The notes below the pieces were generated by a model. That model made no database searches. It worked only from the letters and a program-made list of their open reading frames with translations, and was not told where the DNA came from. Position numbers and translations under genes: made by a program. Shown piece by piece: positions 1-5,347 of a DNA stretch of 7,317 bases. The stretch spans positions 1 to 7,317 of the forward strand of contig CAMCTE010000137.1 of NCBI GenBank assembly GCA_945878385.1. Reading direction: 5' to 3'. The DNA is from Azohydromonas lata NBRC 102462 (lineage in GTDB: Bacteria; Pseudomonadota; Gammaproteobacteria; Burkholderiales; Burkholderiaceae_C). Each line of letters begins with the position of its first letter. Position 1 is the first letter of the stretch.

Positions 1-93
1 GTAGACATGGTGATCGGACTGCGCGTGACCGAAGAGGAAGAGCGCGAAGGTCTGGACATCTCCTCTCACGGCGAAACGGCGTACAACCGCTGA
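1..93 (+). CDS. amt: Ammonium transporter (Amt family), C-terminal end only
   Basis: Partial gene; only the last 30 codons and the TGA stop (91-93) lie in the window. The readable tail contains GLRVTEEEEREGLDISSHGE followed by TAYNR. This is the characteristic cytoplasmic C-terminal tail of Amt/AmtB ammonium channels, where GLRV(S/T)EEEEREGLD(I/T)..HGE..Y is strongly conserved. In the family this tail lies on the cytosolic side of the trimeric inner-membrane channel and communicates with the PII protein GlnK. The transmembrane part is outside the window, so channel residues cannot be checked. A strong terminator about 65 bases downstream shows that this transcription unit ends here. Many betaproteobacteria have glnK-amt just upstream of gshA, which agrees with what follows at 1974. 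The assignment to Amt is firm; the exact paralogue is unknown. Confidence 0.9.
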   Translation, partial: VDMVIGLRVTEEEEREGLDISSHGETAYNR

Positions 94-158
94 TCGCCCC
101 CCGACCCGATGCAAGGCAGAGGGTCCTCGAAAGATTGTTCTCCTCGGTAAGCGAGTTA

Positions 159-190
159 GGGCCCTCCGGCAACGGTGGGCCCATTTTTTT
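159..190 (+). terminator. Rho-independent terminator of amt
   Basis: GGGCCC (159-164) pairs with GGGCCC (177-182). After one T-T mismatch (165/176), CCG (166-168) pairs with CGG (173-175) around a GCAA loop (169-172), which is a GNRA tetraloop. The stem is followed by A and seven Ts (184-190). The stem, stable tetraloop and T-run make a textbook intrinsic terminator on the + strand. It lies about 65 bases after the amt stop, so it closes the upstream amt unit. It has no T-run on the minus strand, so it is not an obvious terminator for the small gene that reads towards it from 268. Confidence 0.88.
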
Positions 191-267
191 GCGCCGCAGC
201 TGGCGCGACTGGCAAGGGGAGTTTGGCTTGCCGCCCGATCAGTCGGCTTTGAGGTTCAGATTCAGGC

Positions 268-681
268 TCAGAGCCGGTGCATGACCCGCCTGACAGGCGC
301 GGGCTTGCCGCTTCCGAGCGTATCCCTACGGACTGGCATGGGTGTGCCAGTACTGGCCGGGCTGGGGCGCGGCGTGTCCCACCTAGGGGCCGACAACAGC
401 ATGGCCCGGTAGGCCGTTGAAGTGACCGAGGCCGCCGGGGTCCACAGGCGGTCGGTCATCTGCAGCACCTCATCATGCGCACGGATCATGTGGGGCGTGG
501 GCGACAAGGGCACCAGTTTCCAACCCGAGGGTTCCACCCCGTCGCGCAAAGCCGCCTGCAGCGCCTGCAGGGCTTCGCGCCGGCGGTCGATCGAAGGCGA
601 CCAAGCCGGCACATGGGTGTACTCGATGGACTCTTCCAGGGCCTCAACGGCCTTCAGGGCCGCTGCCAACAGCTTTTGCAT
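268..681 (-). CDS. Small hypothetical protein with a phage-like P-x-MI-x-A / YRAML motif
   Basis: A 137-residue protein whose family I cannot name. The start at 681 is preferred over an upstream in-frame ATG at 774 because GGAGA lies six bases before it, whereas the 774 start falls inside the hairpin at 750-776. Residues 1-50 look alpha-helical (MQKLLAAALKAVEALEESIE, then RRREALQALQAALRDG). Residues 52-75 read SGWKLVPLSPTPHMIRAHDEVLQM, and residues 90-99 read AYRAMLLSAP. This spacing of W-x-LVP-x-x-PT-x-x-MI-x-A followed by YRAML-x-x-AP recalls many small phage and accessory-genome proteins of unknown function. The last 36 residues are rich in Pro, Arg and Thr, with PMPVRRD and PAPVRRV as a loose internal repeat, and are probably disordered. 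There is no signal peptide or membrane segment. The gene lies downstream of the Bug gene on the same strand, with a hairpin between them. Confidence 0.6.
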   Translation of the reverse strand: MQKLLAAALKAVEALEESIEYTHVPAWSPSIDRRREALQALQAALRDGVEPSGWKLVPLSPTPHMIRAHDEVLQMTDRLWTPAASVTSTAYRAMLLSAPRWDTPRPSPASTGTPMPVRRDTLGSGKPAPVRRVMHRL

Positions 682-749
682 CCAGGCTCTCCGCCGCAGG
701 GGCCACCCCATTGGCGGCCCTGCAGGATGAGTCGACCCGAGAGGCCAAA

Positions 750-776
750 GGTTGAGCGGCGGTGCACCGCTCAACC
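750..776 (-). terminator. Hairpin after the Bug gene, possible weak terminator
   Basis: GGTTGAGCGG (750-759) and CCGCTCAACC (767-776) form a perfect 10-bp stem around a 7-base loop. It begins five bases past the stop codon of the minus-strand Bug gene. Read on the minus strand, the stem is followed by only TTT and then GGCC, so the U-tract is poor. It may end or attenuate transcription before the small gene at 681, or protect the 3' end of the Bug mRNA. The position just after a stop codon supports a 3'-end role; efficiency as a terminator is uncertain. Confidence 0.55.
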
Positions 777-781
777 CTTGC

Positions 782-1759
782 TCAATCCGCCGTGATCTTG
801 CGCGTGCGGATGATGTTGCCCCAGTACTCCGTTTCGCGCGTCACCAACGCAGCCAGGCCCTGCGGGTCGGCATAGCGGATCTCGATGCCGCTCTTCTCAG
901 CCGCGGCCTTGGCTTCCGGGGTGGCCAGTGCCTTCTTGGTGGCCTCGGCCAGTTGAGCCAGCACCGGCGCGGGTGTGCCGGTCGGGGCAAACAGCGCCAC
1001 CCAGGCTTCCAGTTCGAAGCCGGGCATGCCGGCTTCGGCCACCGTGGGCACATTGGGCAGGCCCGGGTGCCGGGTCTTGCCCGTGACAGCGTAGGCCTTG
1101 AGCTTGCCTACCTGCACATGCTGCATCACCGAGGGCGGTGTGGTGATGAACACCTGCACTTGCCCGCCCAACACATCGGCGATGGCTGCGCCCGAGCCCT
1201 TGTAGGGCACATGAACCATGTCGGTGCCCGTGGCCTGCTCGAACATGGCCGAGCCCACATGGGCCAGCGAACCATTGCCCTGCGAAGCGTAGTTCAACTT
1301 GCCGGGGTTGGCCTTGAGGTGGGCGATGAAGCCCTTGAGGTCGTTGGCCGGAATGGAGGGGTGGGCCGCGATCACATTCGTGGCCGCAGTCAGTTGGGCG
1401 ATGGGCGCGAAATCCTTCTGCGCCCAGGGCAGCTTGGCGAACATGGCCGGGTTGCCCACATGCGCGGCCGAATACGAAATCAAGAGCGTGTGGCCGTCCT
1501 TTGCGGCGTTGGCCACCTGCTGCATGCCGATGTTGCCGCTGGCGCCGGGCTTGTTCTCGATGATCACATTGCCGCCCAGGGCTTTGGCCAACTGGTCGGC
1601 CAGCAGGCGGGCCGAAGCGTCCACCACGCCGCCGGGTGTGTAGGGCACCACCAGGGTGATGGGCTTGCTGGGAAAGGCTTGCGCCATGGCCGCGGGGGCC
1701 ATCAGGGCCGAGGCAGTAGCGGCCGCAGCGGCGGCGATCAAGGTGCGGCGGGTGGTCAT
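782..1759 (-). CDS. Bug-family tripartite tricarboxylate transporter substrate-binding protein
   Basis: Encodes 325 residues, the usual length for the Bug (TctC-like) periplasmic binding proteins that are greatly expanded in Burkholderiales. The start at 1759 is chosen because AAGGAAG lies four bases upstream. An in-frame ATG at 1780 would put that ribosome site inside the gene. Residues 1-28 form a signal peptide: MTTRR, an Ala-rich hydrophobic core, then APAAMAQA with cleavage near residue 26 or 28. The RR-T-L pair could suggest Tat export but is not a full Tat consensus. The mature protein opens FPSKPITLVVPYTPGG, with PGGVVDASAR at 42-51 (D47 is the conserved ligand-pocket aspartate), then IENKPGASGNIG, later YASQGNGSLAHVG and HVPYKGSGAAIADVLGGQV. 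All are Bug landmarks. Family members bind carboxylates and other small organic compounds; the ligand here cannot be predicted. No TctA/TctB membrane genes are present in the window, so this is an orphan binding protein, as is common in the family. Confidence 0.93.
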   Translation of the reverse strand: MTTRRTLIAAAAAATASALMAPAAMAQAFPSKPITLVVPYTPGGVVDASARLLADQLAKALGGNVIIENKPGASGNIGMQQVANAAKDGHTLLISYSAAHVGNPAMFAKLPWAQKDFAPIAQLTAATNVIAAHPSIPANDLKGFIAHLKANPGKLNYASQGNGSLAHVGSAMFEQATGTDMVHVPYKGSGAAIADVLGGQVQVFITTPPSVMQHVQVGKLKAYAVTGKTRHPGLPNVPTVAEAGMPGFELEAWVALFAPTGTPAPVLAQLAEATKKALATPEAKAAAEKSGIEIRYADPQGLAALVTRETEYWGNIIRTRKITAD

Positions 1760-1811
1760 GGGGCTTCCTTTGCTGGGCAAGTTCTAGGCAAGTCCGGAGT
1801 ATGGCGCCCCT

Positions 1812-1832
1812 GGCAAATTCGAGTGAATTGCC
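1812..1832. promoter_or_regulatory. Imperfect dyad in the Bug/gshA divergent region
   Basis: GGCAAATTC and GAATTGCC form an inverted repeat around GAGT, giving an eight-base-pair stem with a single bulged A. It lies 53 bases upstream of the Bug start and about 140 bases upstream of gshA. The AT-rich core in GC-rich surroundings is what an operator for a divergently placed regulator target could look like. No regulator gene is adjacent and I recognise no known operator. Clear -35/-10 pairs could not be assigned for either gene. Confidence 0.3.
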
Positions 1833-1853
1833 GGCTCAAGTTGCGAATTCAAC

Positions 1854-1870
1854 AAGCCCTGCGCAGGCTT
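1854..1870. promoter_or_regulatory. Near-perfect palindrome upstream of gshA
   Basis: AAGCC-C-TGCGCAGGCTT would be a perfect 16-base palindrome (AAGCCTGCGCAGGCTT) apart from one inserted C at about 1859. It lies roughly 100 bases before the gshA start. It could be an operator or part of a leader structure. The sequence alone does not identify a binding protein. Confidence 0.28.
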
Positions 1871-1886
1871 GCAATATGCCGGCGGC

Positions 1887-1917
1887 CCCCCACCTTCCTA
1901 GAATGGGGGTTGCCCCC
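1887..1917 (+). promoter_or_regulatory. Competing C-run/G-run hairpins in the gshA leader
   Basis: CCCCCA (1887-1892) can pair with TGGGGG (1904-1909) over an 11-base loop. The same G-run (1905-1909) can instead pair with CCCCC (1913-1917) over a TTG loop. The two structures exclude each other, as in an attenuator or translational switch. There is no T-run after the second hairpin, so classical intrinsic termination is unlikely. It may only reflect homopolymer-rich intergenic DNA, and it matters only if the gshA transcript starts upstream of it. Confidence 0.25.
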
Positions 1918-1973
1918 CGGGCTCTTGCGTGCCTTTGAGCCGCATCGGCCAGCCTCTGCGCCCAAGGAATCCC

Positions 1974-3269
1974 ATGGTCCCCCACCTCATCACTGCCCTG
2001 ACCGGCCCCATCAACGAGCTCGAGCAGCGCATCCTGGAGTCGATGCCCGCCATCGAACGCTGGTTCCGGCTGGAATGGATGGAGCACACGCCTCCCTTCT
2101 ACACCTCGGTGGATGTGCGCAACGCAGGCTTCAAGCTGGCGCCGGTGGACACCAACCTGTACCCCGGTGGCTGGAACAACCTCACCGAAGAGATGCTGCC
2201 GCTGGCGGTACAGGCGGCGATGGCGGCCATCGAAAAGATCTGCCCCGAGGCAAAGAACCTGCTGTTGATCCCTGAAAAGCACACCCGCAACACCTTCTAC
2301 CTGACGAATGTGCAGCGGCTGATCCAGATCTTCACCCAGGCCGGCCTGAATGTGCGCCTGGGCACCCTGGACGACGCCATCAAGGAGCCGATGCAGCTGG
2401 ACCTGCCCGATGGCGGCAACCTCACGCTTGAACCCCTGATCCGCACCCGCCACCGGCTGGGGCTCAAGGACTTCGACCCCTGCACCATCCTGCTGAACAA
2501 CGACCTGTCGGGCGGCATCCCCCAGATCCTGGAAAACCTGCACGAGCAGTACCTGCTGCCGCCGCTGCACGCGGGCTGGGCCGTGCGCCGCAAAAGCAAG
2601 CATTTCCAAAGCTATGAGGAAGTGGCCAAGAAATTCGCCAAGCTCATGGGCATGGACCCGTGGCTCATCAACCCGATGTTTTCCCAGTGCGGCCAGGTGA
2701 ACTTCGCCGAAGGGCAGGGCATCGACTGCATCCAGACCAATGTGGACGCGCTGATCACCAAGGTGCGCCGCAAGTACAAGGAATACGGCATTCAGGAAAA
2801 GCCCTTCGTGGTCGTCAAGGCCGATGCCGGCACCTACGGCATGGGCATCATGACGGTGCGCGATGCGGCTGAACTCAACGAGATCGGGCGGCGCACCAAG
2901 AACAAGATGAGCGTGATCAAGGAGGGCCAGGCGGTCACCGAGGTCATCATCCAAGAAGGCGTGCTCACCAACGAACGGGTGAACGACGCGGTGGCCGAGC
3001 CCGTGGTCTACATGCTCGACCGCTATGTGGTGGGTGGTTTTTATCGGGTGCACGCCGAACGCGGCGTGGACGAGAACCTCAACGCCCCGGGCGCGGCCTT
3101 CGTGCCTTTGGCCTTCGCCGAGCCCAACCACCTGCCGCGCCCGGGCGCCAAGCCTGGCGCGTCGGCTCCCAACCGCTTCTACATGTACGGGGTGATCGCC
3201 CGCCTGGCCATGTTGGCGGCCAGCTACGAACTGGAAGCCACCGACCCAGACGCAGAAATCTACGACTGA
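1974..3269 (+). CDS. gshA: Glutamate-cysteine ligase (Acidithiobacillus/betaproteobacterial-type GshA)
   Basis: Catalyses the first, usually rate-limiting step of glutathione synthesis in the cytoplasm: ATP-dependent joining of the gamma-carboxyl of glutamate to cysteine. The 431-residue protein has no similarity that I can see to the E. coli GshA fold, but matches the family first described from Acidithiobacillus (TIGR02049/PF08886). The ATG at 1974 is preceded by AAGGA five bases upstream; a GTG at 1929 in the same frame lacks such a site. Visible landmarks are VDTNLYPGGWNN (58-69), LLIPEKHTRNTFY (97-109), the glycine-rich FVVVKADAGTYGMGIMTV (278-295), VIIQEGV (324-330), and VYMLDRYVVGGFYRVH (345-360) followed by NLNAPGAAFVPL (368-379). 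The 278-295 segment, a lysine followed by a Gly-rich loop, looks like an ATP-grasp nucleotide loop and parallels the equivalent segment in GshB. The protein is complete and starts a + strand series with kup 175 bases downstream; gshB lies 2,970 bases further on. Confidence 0.95.
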   Translation: MVPHLITALTGPINELEQRILESMPAIERWFRLEWMEHTPPFYTSVDVRNAGFKLAPVDTNLYPGGWNNLTEEMLPLAVQAAMAAIEKICPEAKNLLLIPEKHTRNTFYLTNVQRLIQIFTQAGLNVRLGTLDDAIKEPMQLDLPDGGNLTLEPLIRTRHRLGLKDFDPCTILLNNDLSGGIPQILENLHEQYLLPPLHAGWAVRRKSKHFQSYEEVAKKFAKLMGMDPWLINPMFSQCGQVNFAEGQGIDCIQTNVDALITKVRRKYKEYGIQEKPFVVVKADAGTYGMGIMTVRDAAELNEIGRRTKNKMSVIKEGQAVTEVIIQEGVLTNERVNDAVAEPVVYMLDRYVVGGFYRVHAERGVDENLNAPGAAFVPLAFAEPNHLPRPGAKPGASAPNRFYMYGVIARLAMLAASYELEATDPDAEIYD

Positions 3270-3276
3270 CCGCGGC

Positions 3277-3292
3277 GGGCTGCACGCAGCCC
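3277..3292 (+). other. Small hairpin just after the gshA stop
   Basis: GGGCTG (3277-3282) pairs with CAGCCC (3287-3292) around CACG, starting eight bases after the gshA stop codon. There is no T-run after it, so it is not a convincing intrinsic terminator. It may stabilise the gshA mRNA 3' end or assist factor-dependent termination before kup. Confidence 0.35.
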
Positions 3293-3321
3293 TGTCCTGA
3301 GGCCCATCCAGGTCTGTACTC

Positions 3322-3338
3322 CGGGATGATTCATTCCG
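3322..3338. promoter_or_regulatory. Near-perfect 17-base palindrome upstream of kup (site 1)
   Basis: CGGGATGA-T-TCATTCCG is a dyad with a single mismatched pair (3325/3335). Its core ATGATTCAT recurs as ATGAATCAT in site 2, 56 bases downstream. Two copies of an ATGAWTCAT core in one 175-base intergenic region suggest an operator pair for a dimeric regulator. The site overlaps the upstream edge of the putative kup promoter. I do not recognise the regulator. Confidence 0.35.
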
Positions 3339-3397
3339 TTACAGTTCTCCTTGGTGGTGCAAAATCATGTTGCAGTGCAGCATGAATCATGCACAAT
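3338..3397 (+). promoter_or_regulatory. Candidate kup promoter region
   Basis: This is the most AT-rich part of the gshA-kup gap. Two weak sigma70-like pairings are visible. One is GTTACA (3338-3343) with CAAAAT (3360-3365), 16 bases apart. The other is TTGCAG (3370-3375) with CACAAT (3392-3397), also 16 bases apart. Each has only partial matches to consensus, so the exact promoter is uncertain. The 175-base gap between gshA and kup and the palindromes here make an independent or internal promoter plausible. Confidence 0.3.
3380..3392. promoter_or_regulatory. Perfect 13-base palindrome upstream of kup (site 2)
   Basis: GCATGA-A-TCATGC is a perfect inverted repeat about a single central base. 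It shares the ATGAWTCAT core with site 1. A half-site AATCATG also occurs at 3363-3369, exactly 22 bases (about two helical turns) before the AATCATG at 3385-3391. The palindrome lies between TTGCAG and CACAAT, where a bound protein would block RNA polymerase if that promoter is used. Operator function is an inference. Confidence 0.38.
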
Positions 3398-3444
3398 CCG
3401 AGTCCTGATTCTTCGAAGGCCCGCCCCGGCGGTCCGCCTTCTCC

Positions 3445-5331
3445 GTGAATTCCCCGTCCACCGACAACCGCTCCCCCACCGTTCAGGCCACCTTGGCCCT
3501 GGCTGCCTTGGGCGTGGTGTACGGCGACATCGGCACCAGCCCGCTGTACGCGCTGAAGGAAGTTTTCCACGGCGGCCATGTGGCGCTGACGGTCGAGAAC
3601 ATCCTGGGCGTGTTGTCGCTGCTGTTCTGGACCATGACCATCGTGGTCTCGGTGAAGTATGTGCTGCTGATCCTGCGCGCCGACAACAACGGCGAGGGCG
3701 GGTTGATCGCCATGCTGGCGCTGGCCACCCAGGCCGTGAAGGACCAACCGAAGCTGTACCGGGTGCTGATGATGCTCGGTTTGTTCGGCACGGCCATCTT
3801 CTTCGGCGATGCGGTGATCACCCCGGCCATGACGGTGCTGTCGGCGGTGGAGGGCATCGATGTCTATGCCCCGCAATACCACGACCTCATCGTGCCGCTG
3901 TCCCTGCTGGTGTTGGCAGGCCTGTTTGCGGTGCAGCGCTTTGGTACGGCCCTGGTGGGTCGCGCCTTCGGGCCTCTGATGCTGTTGTGGTTCACCACTT
4001 TGGCCCTGCTGGGCATTCCCTCCATCCTGGAGAACCCGGCGGTGTTGGCCGCGTTGAACCCGCAGCACGCCCTGCGCTTCGGTTTGGACAACGGTTGGAT
4101 CGCCTTCGTGGCCCTCGGTGCCGTGGTGCTGGTGGTCACCGGGGGCGAAGCGCTGTACGCCGACCTGGGCCACTTCGGCAAGCGCCCCATCCGCATCGCC
4201 TGGTACGGCGCGGTGATGCCCGCGCTGGTGCTGAACTACTTTGGGCAAGGCGCGCTCTTGCTGCGCAGCCCCGAGGCCATCAAGAACCCCTTCTTCCTGA
4301 TTGCGCCCGAGTGGGCCGAGATTCCGCTGTTCATCCTGGCCACCATGGCGGCCATCGTGGCCTCGCAGGCCCTGATCACGGCGGCGTTTTCCGTCACCAA
4401 GCAGGCGGTGCAGCTGGGCATCCTGCCGCGCATGCGCATCCTGCACACCTCGGTGCGCGACACCGGGCAGATCTACGTGCCCTTCATCAACTGGATGCTG
4501 TTTGCATTCGTGGTGGTGGCTGTATCCTTCTTTGGCTCATCGAGCAAGCTGGCCGGTGCGTACGGCGTGGCGGTCACCATCGACATGACCATCACCACCG
4601 TGATGACCTTCTTCGTCATCCGCTACGGTTGGAAGTACCCGCTTCCCTTGTGCATCCTGGCCACCATTTTCTTCTTCATCATCGACGTGGCCTTCCTGTC
4701 TTCCAACCTGCTCAAGCTGTTGGCAGGCGGCTGGTTCCCGCTGGCCATCGGCATGGTCATGTTCACCCTGATGCTCACCTGGCGACAGGGCTCGGCCCTG
4801 CTGCGCGAGCGTTTGCGCGCCGAGGCCATCCCGCTGCAGGACTTCCTTGACGCCGTCTTCGTGCACCCGCCCACCCGCGTGGCCGGTACGGCCGTGTTCA
4901 TGACGCCCGACCCCGGCCTCACGCCCACGGCCATGATGCACAACCTCAAGCACAACAAGGTGCTGCACGAGCGCAACCTGTTCGTCACCGTTCGGCACCA
5001 CGATGTGCCTTGGGTGAGCTTCAACCAGCGCGTCGAGGTGGATTCACTGGGTCACGACTGTTGGGCCGTGACGCTGAACTTCGGCTTCAAGAACGAGCCC
5101 GATGTGCCGCAGGCCCTGAGCCTGCTGCATTCGCACGGCGTGGTGCTCGAAGAGATGGACACCAGCTACTTCCTCAGCCGCGACATCGTGATTCCCACGC
5201 TGGGCCAGGGCATGGCCATGTGGCGGGAGAAGCTGTTTGCCGGCATGCACCGCAACGCAGCAGCGGCGGCTGATTTCCTGCGCTTGCCCACCAACCGCGT
5301 GGTGGAACTGGGGTCCAAGGTCGAGATTTGA
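3445..5331 (+). CDS. kup: Low-affinity potassium transporter Kup (KUP/HAK/KT family)
   Basis: Inner-membrane K+ uptake protein, proposed for the family to act as a K+/H+ symporter. The 628 residues match the usual 620-630. Residues 18-445 hold about twelve hydrophobic segments with the family's signature motifs: GVVYGDIGTSPLYALKEVF (23-41), NNGEGGLIAMLAL (81-93), GDAVITPAMTVLSAVEG (121-137), VTGGEALYADLGHFGKRPI (231-249), SQALITAAFSVTKQAVQLG (307-325) and QIYVPFINW (342-350). The residues of the K+ binding region (D28 in YGDIGTSPLY and E83/E84 in NNGEGG) are intact. Residues 450-628 form the soluble cytoplasmic domain, with HNLKHNKVLHE (499-509). The start is GTG at 3445; an in-frame stop at 3406 leaves no earlier ATG, GTG or TTG, and no good ribosome site precedes the GTG, so translation initiation may be weak. 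The gene lies between gshA and gshB and converges on the amidotransferase gene with a 16-base gap. Confidence 0.96.
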   Translation: MNSPSTDNRSPTVQATLALAALGVVYGDIGTSPLYALKEVFHGGHVALTVENILGVLSLLFWTMTIVVSVKYVLLILRADNNGEGGLIAMLALATQAVKDQPKLYRVLMMLGLFGTAIFFGDAVITPAMTVLSAVEGIDVYAPQYHDLIVPLSLLVLAGLFAVQRFGTALVGRAFGPLMLLWFTTLALLGIPSILENPAVLAALNPQHALRFGLDNGWIAFVALGAVVLVVTGGEALYADLGHFGKRPIRIAWYGAVMPALVLNYFGQGALLLRSPEAIKNPFFLIAPEWAEIPLFILATMAAIVASQALITAAFSVTKQAVQLGILPRMRILHTSVRDTGQIYVPFINWMLFAFVVVAVSFFGSSSKLAGAYGVAVTIDMTITTVMTFFVIRYGWKYPLPLCILATIFFFIIDVAFLSSNLLKLLAGGWFPLAIGMVMFTLMLTWRQGSALLRERLRAEAIPLQDFLDAVFVHPPTRVAGTAVFMTPDPGLTPTAMMHNLKHNKVLHERNLFVTVRHHDVPWVSFNQRVEVDSLGHDCWAVTLNFGFKNEPDVPQALSLLHSHGVVLEEMDTSYFLSRDIVIPTLGQGMAMWREKLFAGMHRNAAAAADFLRLPTNRVVELGSKVEI

Positions 5332-5347
5332 GCTGCGGCCGCTGCCG

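Noticed and set aside
103..125. GACCC/GGGTC inverted repeat after amt
   Set aside because: Five base pairs over a 13-base loop is too weak to stand out in GC-rich DNA, and the real terminator follows at 159-190.
191..206. GCGCC/GGCGC hairpin just after the amt terminator
   Set aside because: It is a short five-pair stem with no T-run on either strand; expected by chance at this base composition.
752..2275. Long open frame on the + strand (507 codons) through the Bug gene and into gshA
   Set aside because: It is antisense to the clear Bug gene and then out of frame with gshA; its composition (Gly, His, Arg rich, no family motifs) is that of a GC-rich shadow frame.
1836..3131. 431-codon open frame on the minus strand opposite gshA
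   Set aside because: It has the same length as GshA only by coincidence; it is rich in His, Val, Asp and Gln with no motifs, and GshA on the + strand is unmistakable.
3331..4446. 371-codon minus-strand frame opposite kup
   Set aside because: Its extreme His/Gln/Gly content is the antisense image of Kup codons; no start signal or family motif was seen.
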